Under the pieces are notes generated by a model, which saw only the letters and a list, made by a program, of their open reading frames with translations, was not told where the DNA came from and ran no database searches. A program made the position numbers and the translations under genes. Below are positions 47,800-59,327 of a stretch of 64,000 nt of DNA, piece by piece. How positions within the stretch are numbered: the first letter of the stretch is position 1; the number at the start of each line of letters is the position of its first letter. The DNA comes from Tetrastigma voinierianum (lineage: Eukaryota; Streptophyta; Magnoliopsida; Vitales; Vitaceae): contig JAEQBH010005424.1 of the NCBI GenBank assembly GCA_016808115.1, positions 1 to 64,000 on the forward strand, given 5' to 3'.

Positions 47800-49125
47800 T
47801 GTCAAAATTTACCTTGGATTAACGTTCTCGGATCTGCTGCATCGTTTCTTCACTTTCCCAGTGGCTTGCGGTCTTGTGGTTTCTCCTGACACTTTGATAA
47901 GCGGAATCTTCTTGTTCCATGATTCCTTCACTTCCGCGAGCCAAAATTTCCTCTTGGCTCTTCTTCATATGTCAAATCCGGTCTAAGCTCAATTGTCTCG
48001 AAGGGACTGCATGTGACGGAGTCCGATCGATTTCTCAGAGTAGCATGGACATGGAAAACATTATGGATCTTCTCAAGTCCGGAGGTAATGCCGCGGTATG
48101 CCACTGGACCTACCTTTTCGATCACCTCATATGGGCGATAAATCTGGGATTTCGACTTGCCATTTTCCCGAATCTCATCACTTTCTTCAAGGCGATACTT
48201 TTAAAAAACACTTTTCGTAGATCTATTATGATATCTTTTCTCTTTCATGTCGACATGTGACACGTACGTTGGTGGCCCTTTCCAATCTCTAATCATTTCA
48301 CTTTTTCATTCTGTCTCTTGTATCATTGAGACCCGATCACTTTTCTTTCTTTCAATTACATTAACACAGCGATTGTTCTACATTTTCTTCCATATAGAGC
48401 CTCGTGAGCACCATTTGATACTTGATTGGAAGCGTTGTTGTACACAAATTCAGCCAAAGAGATGTGATCGACTACCCTCATGGTCGTCGCCATGACTCCT
48501 TAACATATCTTCCAGAGTCTGGATCATTCTCTCTGATTGTCCATCCAGTTTGGGTGGCTTATTTATCTTGAAATTCGGTCGAGTGCGAGGCCTCTTGGAA
48601 ATTTTCCCAATCTGAGTAAACCTCGGATCTCGATTACGGAAATAATGGATATAGGAATCGTGTGTCGAACTATTTCAGATATACGGCTATGCTAGCTTAT
48701 GGCGAATAGTCCGGTTCTCCTTTGGTAGGAAGTGAGGCGACTTGGTGATCGGTCCCTCTGACCTAAAGGCGAGTCATCTTTCTCCTTGTCAATGGTAAAC
48801 CAACCCAATAAATCCATGGTTGTGGGTCCCATTTCCACTCACAGAGGTATTACGATAGAACGCGATAATCCAGAAGGAACTTTGATGCTCTGCCTTTACT
48901 CTTTGACACGCAAACACTTGGTTACAAACTTCGATACATCTCTTTTCATTAGGACCACGGAATGGCATTTTCAAATCTTGATACATCTTTGTGCTAAGGA
49001 TGGATATGAATCCGTATGTCTCTCATCAAGTATAAACTCTTTAATTCACAATCATTGGAGCTTTATACCGTCCTTATATCTGAAGGACCTATCTCCCTTT
49101 ATTTCGAACTCGGTTTCCTTACCAT
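47800..49125 (-). pseudogene. Element C integrase and chromodomain-like end, broken
   Basis: The C-terminal stretch is readable in the frame 47,928-48,125 as VGPVAYR, LEKIHNVFHV, RNRSDSV, ETIELRPDLTYEEEP, the integrase C-terminal/chromodomain junction of plant chromoviruses. Upstream (48,789-48,986 and beyond) CNQVFACQRVKAEHQ marks the HHCC side of integrase, with the core in between in shifted frames. The full DDE triad could not be read in one frame. Confidence 0.8.
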
Positions 49126-49126
49126 C

Positions 49127-49650
49127 TCAATACATTTCATTATAGCGAAATTTTCTCATCTTTCTTTTGTGCCCCCTTTTTCGATTAATAGTCGGTCTCA
49201 CTATCAATTCTGCCATTATTGTACCATAGTCTGACAATGACAAATGGGCATTCAACGTTCGAAGCGTTTGCACTGTCTTTCTACTTAAAGCATCGGCCAC
49301 TACATTGGCCTTTCCTGGGTAATAATCAATCACGCAGTCATAATCTTTTATCAATTCCATCCATCCACGTTGTCTCAAGTTAAGCTCTCTTTGTGAGGGC
49401 AAATACTTAAGACTCTTATGATCGGTGTAAATGAGACACTTTTCTCCTGCAAATAATGTCTCCAAATTTTCAGCGCAAATACAATTGAAGCGATTCAAAT
49501 CATGCGTGGGGTAGTTCTTTTAATGTGGCTTCAATTGTCATGAAGCATAGGCTACCACTTTACCACTCTTGCATTTAGGACACATCGAGTCCATTTTAAT
49601 GAAGCATCACTAAAGATCACATATTCTTTCATAGTAGGTCGGTGAATGCA
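49127..49650 (-). pseudogene. Element C RNase H
   Basis: The frame 49,127-49,498 reads CLIYTDHKSLKYLPSQRELN, WMELIKDYDCVIDYYPGKAN and VVADALSRK, a well-preserved end of Ty3 RNase H and the linker to integrase. The DHKS and ADALSR boxes are intact. A frame change lies just upstream, near 49,500-49,520. Confidence 0.85.
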
Positions 49651-49689
49651 AGACTCGGTTAAGAATGCTTTAACTTCAAAACTTCTTGG

Positions 49690-50470
49690 CTTGTTTTCCT
49701 CCATTCATATTTCACATTTTTCTATAGCGATCTCGTCGTCGAGGAACGCGCGATCATGAAAACCTCTTAATTTTACGTAGTAACACGCGAGACCGAAACG
49801 CTACAGACTACGTAAGCATTCCTTGGTGGCTTCATTCGACAGCCACTTCTATTTTCTTTGGATCACTTTCGGATTCCTTCTTCGATACAATGTGCGAAAA
49901 GGACACTTCCATTTAACCAAAACTCACCTTGCTTAGTTTACGCCACAAAATTGCTCTTTTATAAAGTCTACAACTGCCTGCAGAAGGTGTGTGTCATGAC
50001 TTTCTCGATCTTCGAATGAGAATGTCGTCTATGAACACTACGACAAACTGATCCACATACGGTCGAAAAACACAATTCATTAGGTCCATGAAAGCCGCCG
50101 GTGCATTTGTCAAACCAAACGACATCACAAGGAACTCATAATGTCCGTATCGCGTTCTGAACGTTGTCTTATGCACATCCACATCTTTAATTCTCAGTGA
50201 TGATACCCTAGATGCGCAAGTCAATCTTTGAACATACTTTCACCTTTAAGTGGTCAGGACAAATCATCAGTGCGGAGTAACGAGATACTTATTCTTTACG
50301 GTCCAACTTGTTTAGTTGTCTATAATCAATGACATGGCGAAGTGTACCATCTTTCTTCTTAACAAAAGCGAGATGAGCTCCCCCATGTGGTGATACACTT
50401 GGTCGAATAAATCCCTTTTCTAGCGGTTCTTACAACCGCAATTTCAATTCCTTTAGCTCAGTGGAGCCAT
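49690..50470 (-). pseudogene. Element C reverse transcriptase
   Basis: The frame 49,994-50,224 carries FRTRYGHYEFLVMSFGLTNA, AAFMDLMN and FVVVFIDDIL, so the catalytic FIDD aspartates are present. N-terminal motifs continue to about 50,460 in other frames and the thumb region toward 49,690 is disrupted. Confidence 0.85.
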
Positions 50471-50689
50471 TCTATCACTGATGTAATGGATCGCAGGTGT
50501 GGCACATGGTACTCGTCGATATGACTCAATCTTCTCTCTCCCTCTTGTGGAAGCGATCAAGCAACTCTTTCGGGAACACATCTGAAAGTCACTAGCAGTA
50601 GGGATATCGATACAGGCGCATAGCTGCGTATCAATCACATAAGCCAGAGTGGAAGCATCCCTTCAGCACCATTTTCTCGCAATGGGCGC

Positions 50690-51140
50690 GGATATCACAC
50701 GATAGGGTGGTTTGACCTCTCACTTGAGTAAATAACCTCATCGTCATTCGGTGTCCTTAAGGTCACTCTTTTTCATTCTACAAATCGACTATCGCTCGGT
50801 GTGGGATAACTTGATCCATCCCAATATCACATCAAACTCTAAAGGATAACTGATCAAATCTCCCAAATTCATACTCGTATTTTTTTGATGGGACAATCTC
50901 TATACACTTTGTTCACAATAACACTATGCCCGACGGGTTCATCACCAAGATGTCATACTCGATTTCACTCCTCAGTAAATTTCCCAAGTTGGGTATGTTA
51001 GTACACACATATGAATGGAGTTGACCACACAGGTGCATCAATGCATGCCTGATAGTAATCAAAGATGGTAAAATTAAACTATCACATCCCGGGCGTCGGT
51101 ATCTTCTCTTTCATCGCATATCTTTCCTAGGCTGGGCAAC
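50690..51140 (-). pseudogene. Element C protease region
   Basis: The minus strand reads SYVCTNIPNLGNLLRSEIEY then DILVMNP (about 50,930-51,030), which sits just after the protease active site in this family. The DPGS active site itself is disturbed at about 51,030-51,060. Confidence 0.7.
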
Positions 51141-51289
51141 CATCTTGCCTAGTGGAGATACATTGTCCCTTGTCTGGAACCTTTCGGTGATGTAACACTT
51201 TTGTTGCCTTTCGTGATGAAACTTTGCCCCGATTTGAAGAACATTTGTGAAGGGGCGTGCCACATTACACTCTCGTATTTTAGCCTTAT

Positions 51290-52269
51290 GGATCCTGACC
51301 TAAGAAAGCACCCGATCGATCTCCAACAATCTCCTTGTGTTTTCTTCCCACAATGGGAACAACGAGGAACATCTTGTCTCTAGAGGCACCTCCTTGTGCA
51401 CTTACGGCGGCGGCGCCGTGGGAATGGTATCTCCCTAGCGGTGGCACGGTGTGGTATGCGGGATCCGTGGTCCCACTGAATCTACTCTGCACTCTTGTGA
51501 GCACTTAGCGGCAAGGTTTTCTTTCCTATCTTCTATCTTTTCTTTCATTTTCCTCTTTCTTTTACTCGTTCCACATTTAGAGCACGTATGCGTGATTTTG
51601 GAGAAATCATCATGGAAAAAATCTTTTGTGACATGGGCGAGATAACAGTCGCTTAAGCCCAGATCTTGAGCTTCGACACTTCCTCTTCTTCACTTGCAAC
51701 ATCTGAGCATACTTGCTCGTGGTGTAATTCTCTCACATATTTGGTTACACTTGATTGCCTTTGTTTCAAATTATGAAACTACCATGTATATTGTTTAAAT
51801 AGATGCGACCCATAACTCTTCTTGGGCATCCGAAGAACCTCAAAGTATAACTCTCTCTGGTGGTGTGGTCTGGTCAGAAACCCACCATGATAAGCCTCAT
51901 CACAGGTAATGAGGTCGCACATTCAATTTCTCTTCAAGAAGCGTACAATGCATTTGCCTGACGTCGCTTCGGTTCTCTGAAGCCAATTTTTGCCGCCGCG
52001 GGCTCATCATCCTTCTTTCCCATAAAGTCTATCGGTCGGTACCTTGCCATTCTTTCAATGGTTGATCGCTGCGGGGCAATTGCAGCTGGTTGCCCGGCTC
52101 TTTGTAAGGCCTGAGCCAACTGTTGGAGGATACCCATAGTACCTCCTACTACTTGTTCCGGTTCATTCGTTGGTGGAGCATGAGATGCTTGTCCACCTAC
52201 CACACTAGCAGGACTATCAGGACGATTTCCCGGGTCACCCTCGACCCTATGGGTACCTGAACCATCCAT
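51290..52269 (-). pseudogene. Element C gag with zinc knuckle, broken
   Basis: The start frame (ATG at 52,269) carries RSTIERMARYRPIDFMGKKD, typical of the gag N-terminus in Tekay/Del-type elements. Near 51,300-51,375 the minus strand reads CSHCGKKTQGDCW, a CCHC zinc knuckle in which the histidine position is T. The middle of gag is fragmented. The ATG lies about 140 bases downstream of the primer site in the sense of the element, a normal leader length. Confidence 0.8.
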
Positions 52270-52410
52270 GCTTACCTATTAAAATCGACAAGATCCGCGT
52301 CAGAGTCATATCATCCTTTATACCGTCTGATGTATGTTAAATACCATTTTCAAAATCCTTTTTTTCAAAATGGTTTAGGGCCACTTTTTTTTCGAAACGC
52401 CTAAACTTGA

Positions 52411-52423
52411 GCTCACGATACCA
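52411..52423 (-). other. Element C primer binding site
   Basis: The minus strand reads TGGTATCGTGAGC, close to the plant initiator-Met tRNA primer site TGGTATCAGAGC. It lies six bases inside the right LTR, where first-strand DNA synthesis would start. Confidence 0.75.
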
Positions 52424-52429
52424 CTAAAG

Positions 52430-55140
52430 TGTAGCGACCCAGAGCGATCAGCACGAATGGCGGTCGAACGAAATCAGGGGGCCAATAGGTTTAATTCTTT
52501 TTTATTTTCCGTGTTATTAAATTTTAAAATTTTTTTCTTTTTAAAAGTGCCGTGACCCGAATCCTCGGCTAGACCAAAATGGCGGATCCGAACTGGAGTC
52601 TGGTTTACTCCGACGTTTTCATTTATCTTATCAAAACATTTTATTATGTCATTTAAGTGTGACGATTCGATTTAGAAGCGAAGCCATAATCATTTTAACA
52701 AAATTCAATGCAATTCGAGTGAGCCCGTAAACATTTAGCAAAATGCATTTTACAAAGAAGACATGCGTACCTTTCCGGAATGATATACAAATGGTTAAAG
52801 TTTAACCCTTTTGTTTACAAATTTCACTTGTTCAAAAAGAGATTATATGCAAATTACGAATTATATACTTATCTGGCCGTACTCTCTCTGACTCTGTGCT
52901 GTGCGATCTTGGCCTTCTTTTTCTTTGCTTACTCGATACCTGCGTATAGATAAAACTACACGCTAAGCATTTTCATGCTTAGTGGTTCTATACATTTCTA
53001 TTTCAAATATTCAAATTTAACTCGGCATGCATTTAACATTAAACCGTACATATATCAATAACATATCTTCATGCTATTCATTTCCGCATGCCTTGATATA
53101 CAATTCATTACCATGTCATGACATGCATTTTCAATGCAACAATTCATTCACAATTCAATTTATGAGATTTAACATATACGCAAAAATCCTTTATACTTTC
53201 GTCAATGTTGGTTATTTCACCTTGACTATTCAATTCACATTTCGGCCAGTTAGTTTAATGAATCCGAATCCTTATTATCGATGCGAATATTGCTTACACA
53301 TTTAACAATATGGTCTCCATCCGCGACGGATCTTAGTTTGTGCACCTACATGTGGTATCACTTTTAACAATTGATCTCCCATCATGATGAATCTTGGATT
53401 GATCTGTTAGACATGTGGTATCATTTAAATGCCATAGCGATCGCAGCGGATGCCGATTGGTGCATCGCCAAGTGGGAACATTTCTTGATGCCATGCGCCA
53501 CCATCATGATGGATGGATTGGTGCATCCGCCAAGTGGGACATTGGACAATTCGAAGGGTGCCCATGACGGATCTTGGAATTGGTGCATCTCGTAAGGCGG
53601 TTCATTCGATATATCATTCAAATTACATTTATGACGGATTCCGTTTGATGAATCCCGTCTTTATCATCATTCACATTCATTCGGTTTTCAATATCACATT
53701 TCAATTCCATATTCACTTTCGTATTATCTTTTCAAAGATATACTCAATCTATATACTCATTCATGTACTCATTTCATATTTACTTGGTAAACTACCAAAA
53801 TACTTGAAATAAGAATAGAGTCAGAGAACAAAGCCAGGAGCACAATCGAGATCTGGCTTCTTATAGTAGATCTACGGTCTGGTAAAGGCGATCGTATCAC
53901 CACGTCTAGTCAATAACATTCATACCCTCTCGGTGGATAAACAATTGTTAAACAATTTTAGTGAATTACAAATTTATTTTGTTAATAGTCTTGAGTTAAG
54001 ACACTAAGTGCGCGAAGGCCAGATTAAGCTTTGTGAGGCGGTGCGTGCGTTTTCATAGTTCTATCCTTGTTTGAACCCCATTGTTATTCATTTCTTAGGG
54101 TCCCTAGACAGCCGGTATCTGGAATCACGGGACTTAACGGTGTGAAAACATGTCAAAGCGAATTTCTTTGGAACAAGCCGATCTGGGGTACCACTTTTGA
54201 CTGTCTTAGGTATAGGTTATCCAGCACTCGATCAGTCTGATACATGTTTGGTGTCTGATGCAGATGCCACGTGTCACCTATCTTGGGAGAGTACGACTCA
54301 ACTGTCTTAAATTCCTCCCTCTGAGGTTTGCCAATGCGGGATTTGCATTTCCTCACTCATTTTCATCTACCAATCTTCCCCGATTCCGTCCCTTATCAAA
54401 AATCCACCATGGAATCTACCAAAAACAACTCTGAAAGTGGGGTTTGAACTCGATAAAATCCATTTTCCTCAAATTAGGGCTTTCACCTAAAATCGAATCA
54501 AAGAATAGAGGTTAGGGTTTGATTTATTACCTTGAACCTCTTAAAATCTCTTCTTGTATGTTGCTTAGTCTCTTGAGAGCAGAAATGAGAAGCGGCTTGA
54601 CCTAGCCAACTCTACCTTGACCAGATTTTCTCCCTTTTCTTCTCTCCTCTTCCCTCAAAACGAGATTTGCTTTTCAAATGAGCCACCAAGACCACATTTT
54701 GGTCTTTATAAATACTAAGTGTAAGGCCTTGTTTGGCCTACACACTTTATCATTCTCATTTTTGTATTAAGCCACTTAAGCTATATAAGGCCTTGTTTGG
54801 CCACCCAATTAATCCCATTTTCTATTTTTGACATTCTAACTCTTTATTTCACTTTCCTTATCATTTATTCACTTAGACATTTATTTCACATTAACATTTA
54901 AGTTATCATTTGACCCTTAGGTCCTTATTTTACAAATTTCCATGTTTGCCCTTTTTCGGGTTATTTAAGTTGATCACTTTCTTATTTTAGCACGTAATAT
55001 TGTCATTATCTTCGCTCTCTTTCAATTTACATTTTACAATTTATCAAATTCCTCGGAAAAGCCCAAGTTTGACTCAATTCATACCCAGAATATATAATAA
55101 AATTATTATAAAAATTCTAGGGTATTTTTGGGGCGTTACA
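52430..55140 (-). repeat. Element C right (5') LTR
   Basis: 2,711 bases, homologous along its length to 45,140-47,778, with patches of strong divergence and short missing blocks. It ends GGGGCGTTACA. Confidence 0.9.
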
Positions 55141-56446
55141 AGTCCACAGTGAGTAGAATCCCAGAGATCTCTAACTCACAATCCTGACATATCATATGAA
55201 CACTCACCCTAGTTCCTAGGGTAGAACTCACATACAACGGATTTTCAAAGGTCTCAATCTGGCCCCAGTGCTCATGTTGTGATGAATCAGATGAGATCTA
55301 GAATCAAACAATACTTTGCCCTGACACGAGTAGAAACATATCAATGTATAATTGGTGAGCGCAGTCTCGGTCTGATCTGTCGTAGACCACGCCCTAGGTC
55401 TTGAAGTCGGCCCTGTGACTCTGTGGTCTGGAAGCCCATACTTTGGCCTCCCGAAGTACATTTGTGACATGGTAGGTGCTGCGTGCTCCCGAGATAACCA
55501 CTTTGGTTCCTCCCCAGCTTGTGTTGGGGTGAAGGAACAAGCGTGTCGAAGTGTGCCTCACCAGAGCGGCCCGGGGCTATGTGGCGTCTCATAACTGCGG
55601 GATCCACCTGCGCGACAGTGCATTTGATGTGTTCGGTGGTAATGATGGTAACATAATCAAATTTGGGTCCCTTGACTAAACCCTAATGCGGCCCCTTAGC
55701 CTTGATAATGTGAATACCTTTGAAACCCTCGTGAACTAGAAACCTTTGGCTTCTTTCTGAACTAAGAAGAAGGCTGGCCTCTTTCTATTGTCACCAGCAC
55801 CCATGCCATGGATGCTCCGTGCGTCGTCTATGGCGATAGCCGTCTTGACCATAAAGTCCATATCTTGTAGGAGGAATCCCACAATGTTGCCTCGAATGGA
55901 CAACTTTAGACCATCCTCAAACTTCCTCACCTTGGCGTGTCGTAGCGCGTAATCATCCGAAACGTGCTAATTTGGTGAACTTGTATGTATTTGAGTATGG
56001 TCGCGCCTTGTTTCAACTCAAGGAACTCACAGGGCTTTTGCATGCCCTAGTAGATCTTTGGGAAAAACACTCATGAAGCTCTTGGAACTCCCCATGTCAT
56101 CATCTCTGAATCGCTTGGGACTTTAATCGATCCATATGCCAGGATTCACCGCTTTAGCAAATGTGCTAGCCTGATCCTCGTGGCATCAAGAGTGATCTCA
56201 TGGCCTCGAAATCCTTTAGACCCTCACCCAGGAACCAATGGTCGGCTACCATTGGATCCACCACCCTATGAGATAGTGGAGGATGGTGTTGCCATAAACC
56301 TCCCGGAGATTTACTCCGGGTTCTCGTGACCCCAGCGTGCTTTGAGCAATAGTAGCGCAGCACCATAGCCTCTGAGGTCTGCGGTGTGAGAGTGGTGGTG
56401 GCTATTGCCTTTGTGGGCAACTATGTCCCCTTCCTTGACTTGCCAT
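55141..56446 (-). pseudogene. Element A protease 5' part and gag, broken
   Basis: The protease start reads GKVLFDSRSHLIHH at about 55,260-55,310, in place of the usual VLFDSG active site. Gag is clearest at 55,736-55,930 (VRKFEDGLKLSIRGNIVGFL-like, here MRKFEDGLKLSIRGNIVGF, then LLQDMDFMVKTA). Toward the N-terminus DPMVADHWFLGEGLKDFEAM is readable (56,190-56,290). A plausible start ATG is at 56,446. No intact zinc knuckle was found between 55,480 and 55,650. Confidence 0.8.
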
Positions 56447-56755
56447 CAACATGTGTCAAGTAGAAAATTGAATTTTCTTTCCTTGTTCAATTAGTAGATT
56501 GCATGCACTTACGACTAATATCGTCCCGATCGAACTAAACATGTTTGTTGTTCTTAGAACCCACAATCGTGTATTTTCTCACCCTAGTGTTCAACATTTC
56601 CTATATACTCTTTACCATGCAAGTATATAATTTACACAATATCATGCAATATATAACACATAATGTTTCATCAGAATGCACAATGAATGCATGATCTAAC
56701 TCGTGCCCATCAAGTCTTAGATTTGTATACCTAATTCCCGTGTATTGACTGATAG
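56447..56755 (-). other. Element A leader, gag side
   Basis: Non-coding sequence between the gag start and solo LTR H. It continues at 59,271-59,310 on the other side of H, giving a leader of about 350 bases without H. No other feature was seen. Confidence 0.6.
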
Positions 56756-59270
56756 TGTGGCGTCCGTCATCTGGGCCCTTTACTTTTACGATGTAATCAA
56801 TTACCAATACAGAAATACCAATACGTTTCCAATATGTAGCTCCTATCTTACTTTTTTAGATACTATTCAAATCAATTGCAATTTCTCATTTGAACACATT
56901 TCACATATTCAATGAAAATATATGCATATATATACTAATTCAACTTAAAGGGCCTATCATTTGTTTTTTCAATACATTTTCCATTAAATATGGCAGTACA
57001 ATTTCTCATTTAAGACACATTTCACATATTCAATGAAAATATATACATATATATATTACTAATTCAACTTAAAGGGGGCCCACCATTTTGTTTTCAATAC
57101 ATATTTTCCATTAAATATGGCAGTACATGCCCATTTGGTTCATTTGCCACCTTTATATATTACGACATTATAAGCTGTTTCAATACCAAAATTTACAAAA
57201 AAAAATCAGAATTCACTTTTTCGAATTATAGTTTCAATACAAAAAAAAGTTAAATCAAATTCATACATGCATGTGACGGAGTTTTTATTTTCGCTGTGTG
57301 GCTTGTGATGAATCTTAATCTCAACGGTCCTTGTGTTCGTACCTATTCTCTCGGTACCTGTGCGATGGTAAAAACAACGCACTAAGCATTTTTATGCTTA
57401 GTGGTTCTATAGTTCTCTTTTCCATTTCAGTTTAATTCAAATCATGCAATTTTTTTTTTCTAAACAATGCTTTTTAACCTTTTTGAATGATATACATTCA
57501 TGTACAGCTTATTGATCATTCCAAATATGCACTTTCATATGCAATAAATAATTCAAACACAATTCATGCATTTACAATGTTTTATCATTTCACTAACTAG
57601 CAATTGCCTAACTGAGATGCCAGGATAACGAATCACGAAACACGGTCTCATTGTTTGTGGTACGGTATAAAAGTTTTATAACGATACGGTCTACTAAATT
57701 TCAACGTAGGTTCATTAAAAATCAAATTCAGTAGAACCGCTACGAATCGCATCCATTGGTTATGGATCAGAGTGACACATCATTACGTTTGGTGCAATAC
57801 TGCTCATTTGACCCTTATTGGTATACCAATTTATCACTTAACAATTTTGTGGATTTGGCATTCTATTAAGAACATTCAAATCATTCATAGAAAAATAAAA
57901 TGTAGTATATACATTTTATACAAATAGTAATTTTCAATACCATGCAATTTTTTAAGTATGTAAATAATTTCACAATTATTTGCCTCAAATCAGGTAAAAC
58001 ACTGATATACAGTTTATTGAAAATCATTTCAATAATAGAACAATGATCGTAAGACTTGAAATAAGAAGTGATTGAATGGAGAACAAACTCCAAAATGGAA
58101 ACAAAAGAGAGAGTCAAAGAACAAACCAAAAAGCTTGTTGAGTTTGATTCCAATCATAGGAATCTCGATCAATTCGGGCTTTCCTCCTCGTCAGCCCCTA
58201 TTCCAATAAAATTTACAATCATATTGTTAGTCAGGTATTCTAGGAGTTCTATTTAGGTTTACTTTCTACCAGACTACCTTCCGGTACATTGTTCATTTTG
58301 TTTTTTCCCATTTCCTCATCCTTAGGCATTCTTATCATTCTATTAGCTAATGAGGGCAAGAAACAATGTTTGCCCAACGATCGGATCATTTTTCATATAA
58401 CTTGTATACTTGTAAGAACCCTTTCATTCACTTATTAGGATCATCGTTAGTCGATGTGTTAGTTTAGATTTAGAAAGGAGGAACCAAGAAACATGACTTG
58501 TAGGTGCGCCTGAGATCAGGAGTGTCGGGGTCGGCCTTGGGTTCACCTCGTGAAGGGCCTCAGCCTAGAGCGAGGGAGAAGCAAGCTGGCGTGCACTCCT
58601 ACGCCTAGGCTTAGGGGTGTCGGGCTGATGCAAAAATTGACCAATTTTGGCCATTTTCACTGGAAATCTTACCCAATACAACCCAAAACGAGCTACAACC
58701 TTTCAAAACACTTTTATTCCACATTTGGGGTTTTATTAAACCCAAATACAAGTAGAAAGGGGGTGAGGGTTTTAGTTTTCTTACCTTAAACCTTATTCTC
58801 TTTGCCCTCTTCTTTACTCTTCTTGCTTGATCCAAGCTTATCTCTTGATTACATGAAGAAAATCACAATTCCTGTTCTTCTCTCAACCAAGCCCTAGCTC
58901 TCTCTCTCTCTAAAAGTATGAAATGCCCCATTTTAAGACCAAATTTGATGCTTTATATCTTGAGTCTTCATAAGGCCTTGTTTATTCAGCTCATTAATTC
59001 CTATTTTCCTAATTTTCTCATTTAACTCCTTCATTTCACTTTCATTTTTGCACTTCATTTCATATCATTTTCATTTAACATTTACACTCCCTCATTTATG
59101 ACCCTTAGGTGTAATTTATTTTATTTTACCAAATTTATTTGGCTCTTGTAAAATTTATGGGTTTTTATCATTTTTCATTTTTAGCCATTTAAATGTCGGA
59201 AAATATAATATAATTTATTTTATACCCTGAACGTGTTCTAAAACTGTTAGGGTATTTTCAAGGCATTATA
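56756..59270 (-). mobile_element. Solo LTR H inside the leader of element A
   Basis: It starts TGTGGCGTCC and ends GGTATTTTCAAGGCATTATA on the plus strand, parallel to the ends of LTR C (TGTAGCGACC; GGTATTTTTGGGGCGTTACA). Flanking five bases are GATAG (56,751-56,755) and GCTAG (59,271-59,275), four of five identical. No internal coding region is present, as expected when two LTRs recombine and lose the body. The 3' half resembles the LTR of B. Confidence 0.75.
56879..57124. repeat. Tandem duplication, period about 120 bases, in LTR H
   Basis: The segment starting CAATTTCTCATTT and ending ATTAAATATGGCAGTA occurs twice head to tail (56,879-56,998 and 56,999-57,124). The copies differ by small indels, for example GGGCC versus GGGGGCCC. 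Confidence 0.9.
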
Positions 59271-59310
59271 GCTAGTGTTCGACATCTAGCTCTAGGAATT
59301 TGTAAACCTC

Positions 59311-59323
59311 GGCTTTGATAGCA
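59311..59323 (-). other. Element A primer binding site
   Basis: The minus strand reads TGCTATCAAAGCC, two changes from TGGTATCAGAGCC of the initiator-Met tRNA primer site. It lies four bases inside the right LTR. Confidence 0.75.
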
Positions 59324-59327
59324 TCTT

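Larger units (their letters stand above)
45140..55140 (-). mobile_element. Element C: Ty3/gypsy chromovirus, 10.0 kb, nested in A
   Basis: LTRs 45,140-47,778 and 52,430-55,140 start TGTAGCGACC and end (A/G)TTACA on the plus strand. Flanks are AAGTC on the left and AGTCC on the right, consistent with one five-base duplication after loss of an A next to the terminal A. The interior on the minus strand holds primer site, gag with zinc knuckle, protease, reverse transcriptase, RNase H, integrase and chromodomain-like end. It is the best preserved element but still frameshifted. Confidence 0.9.
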
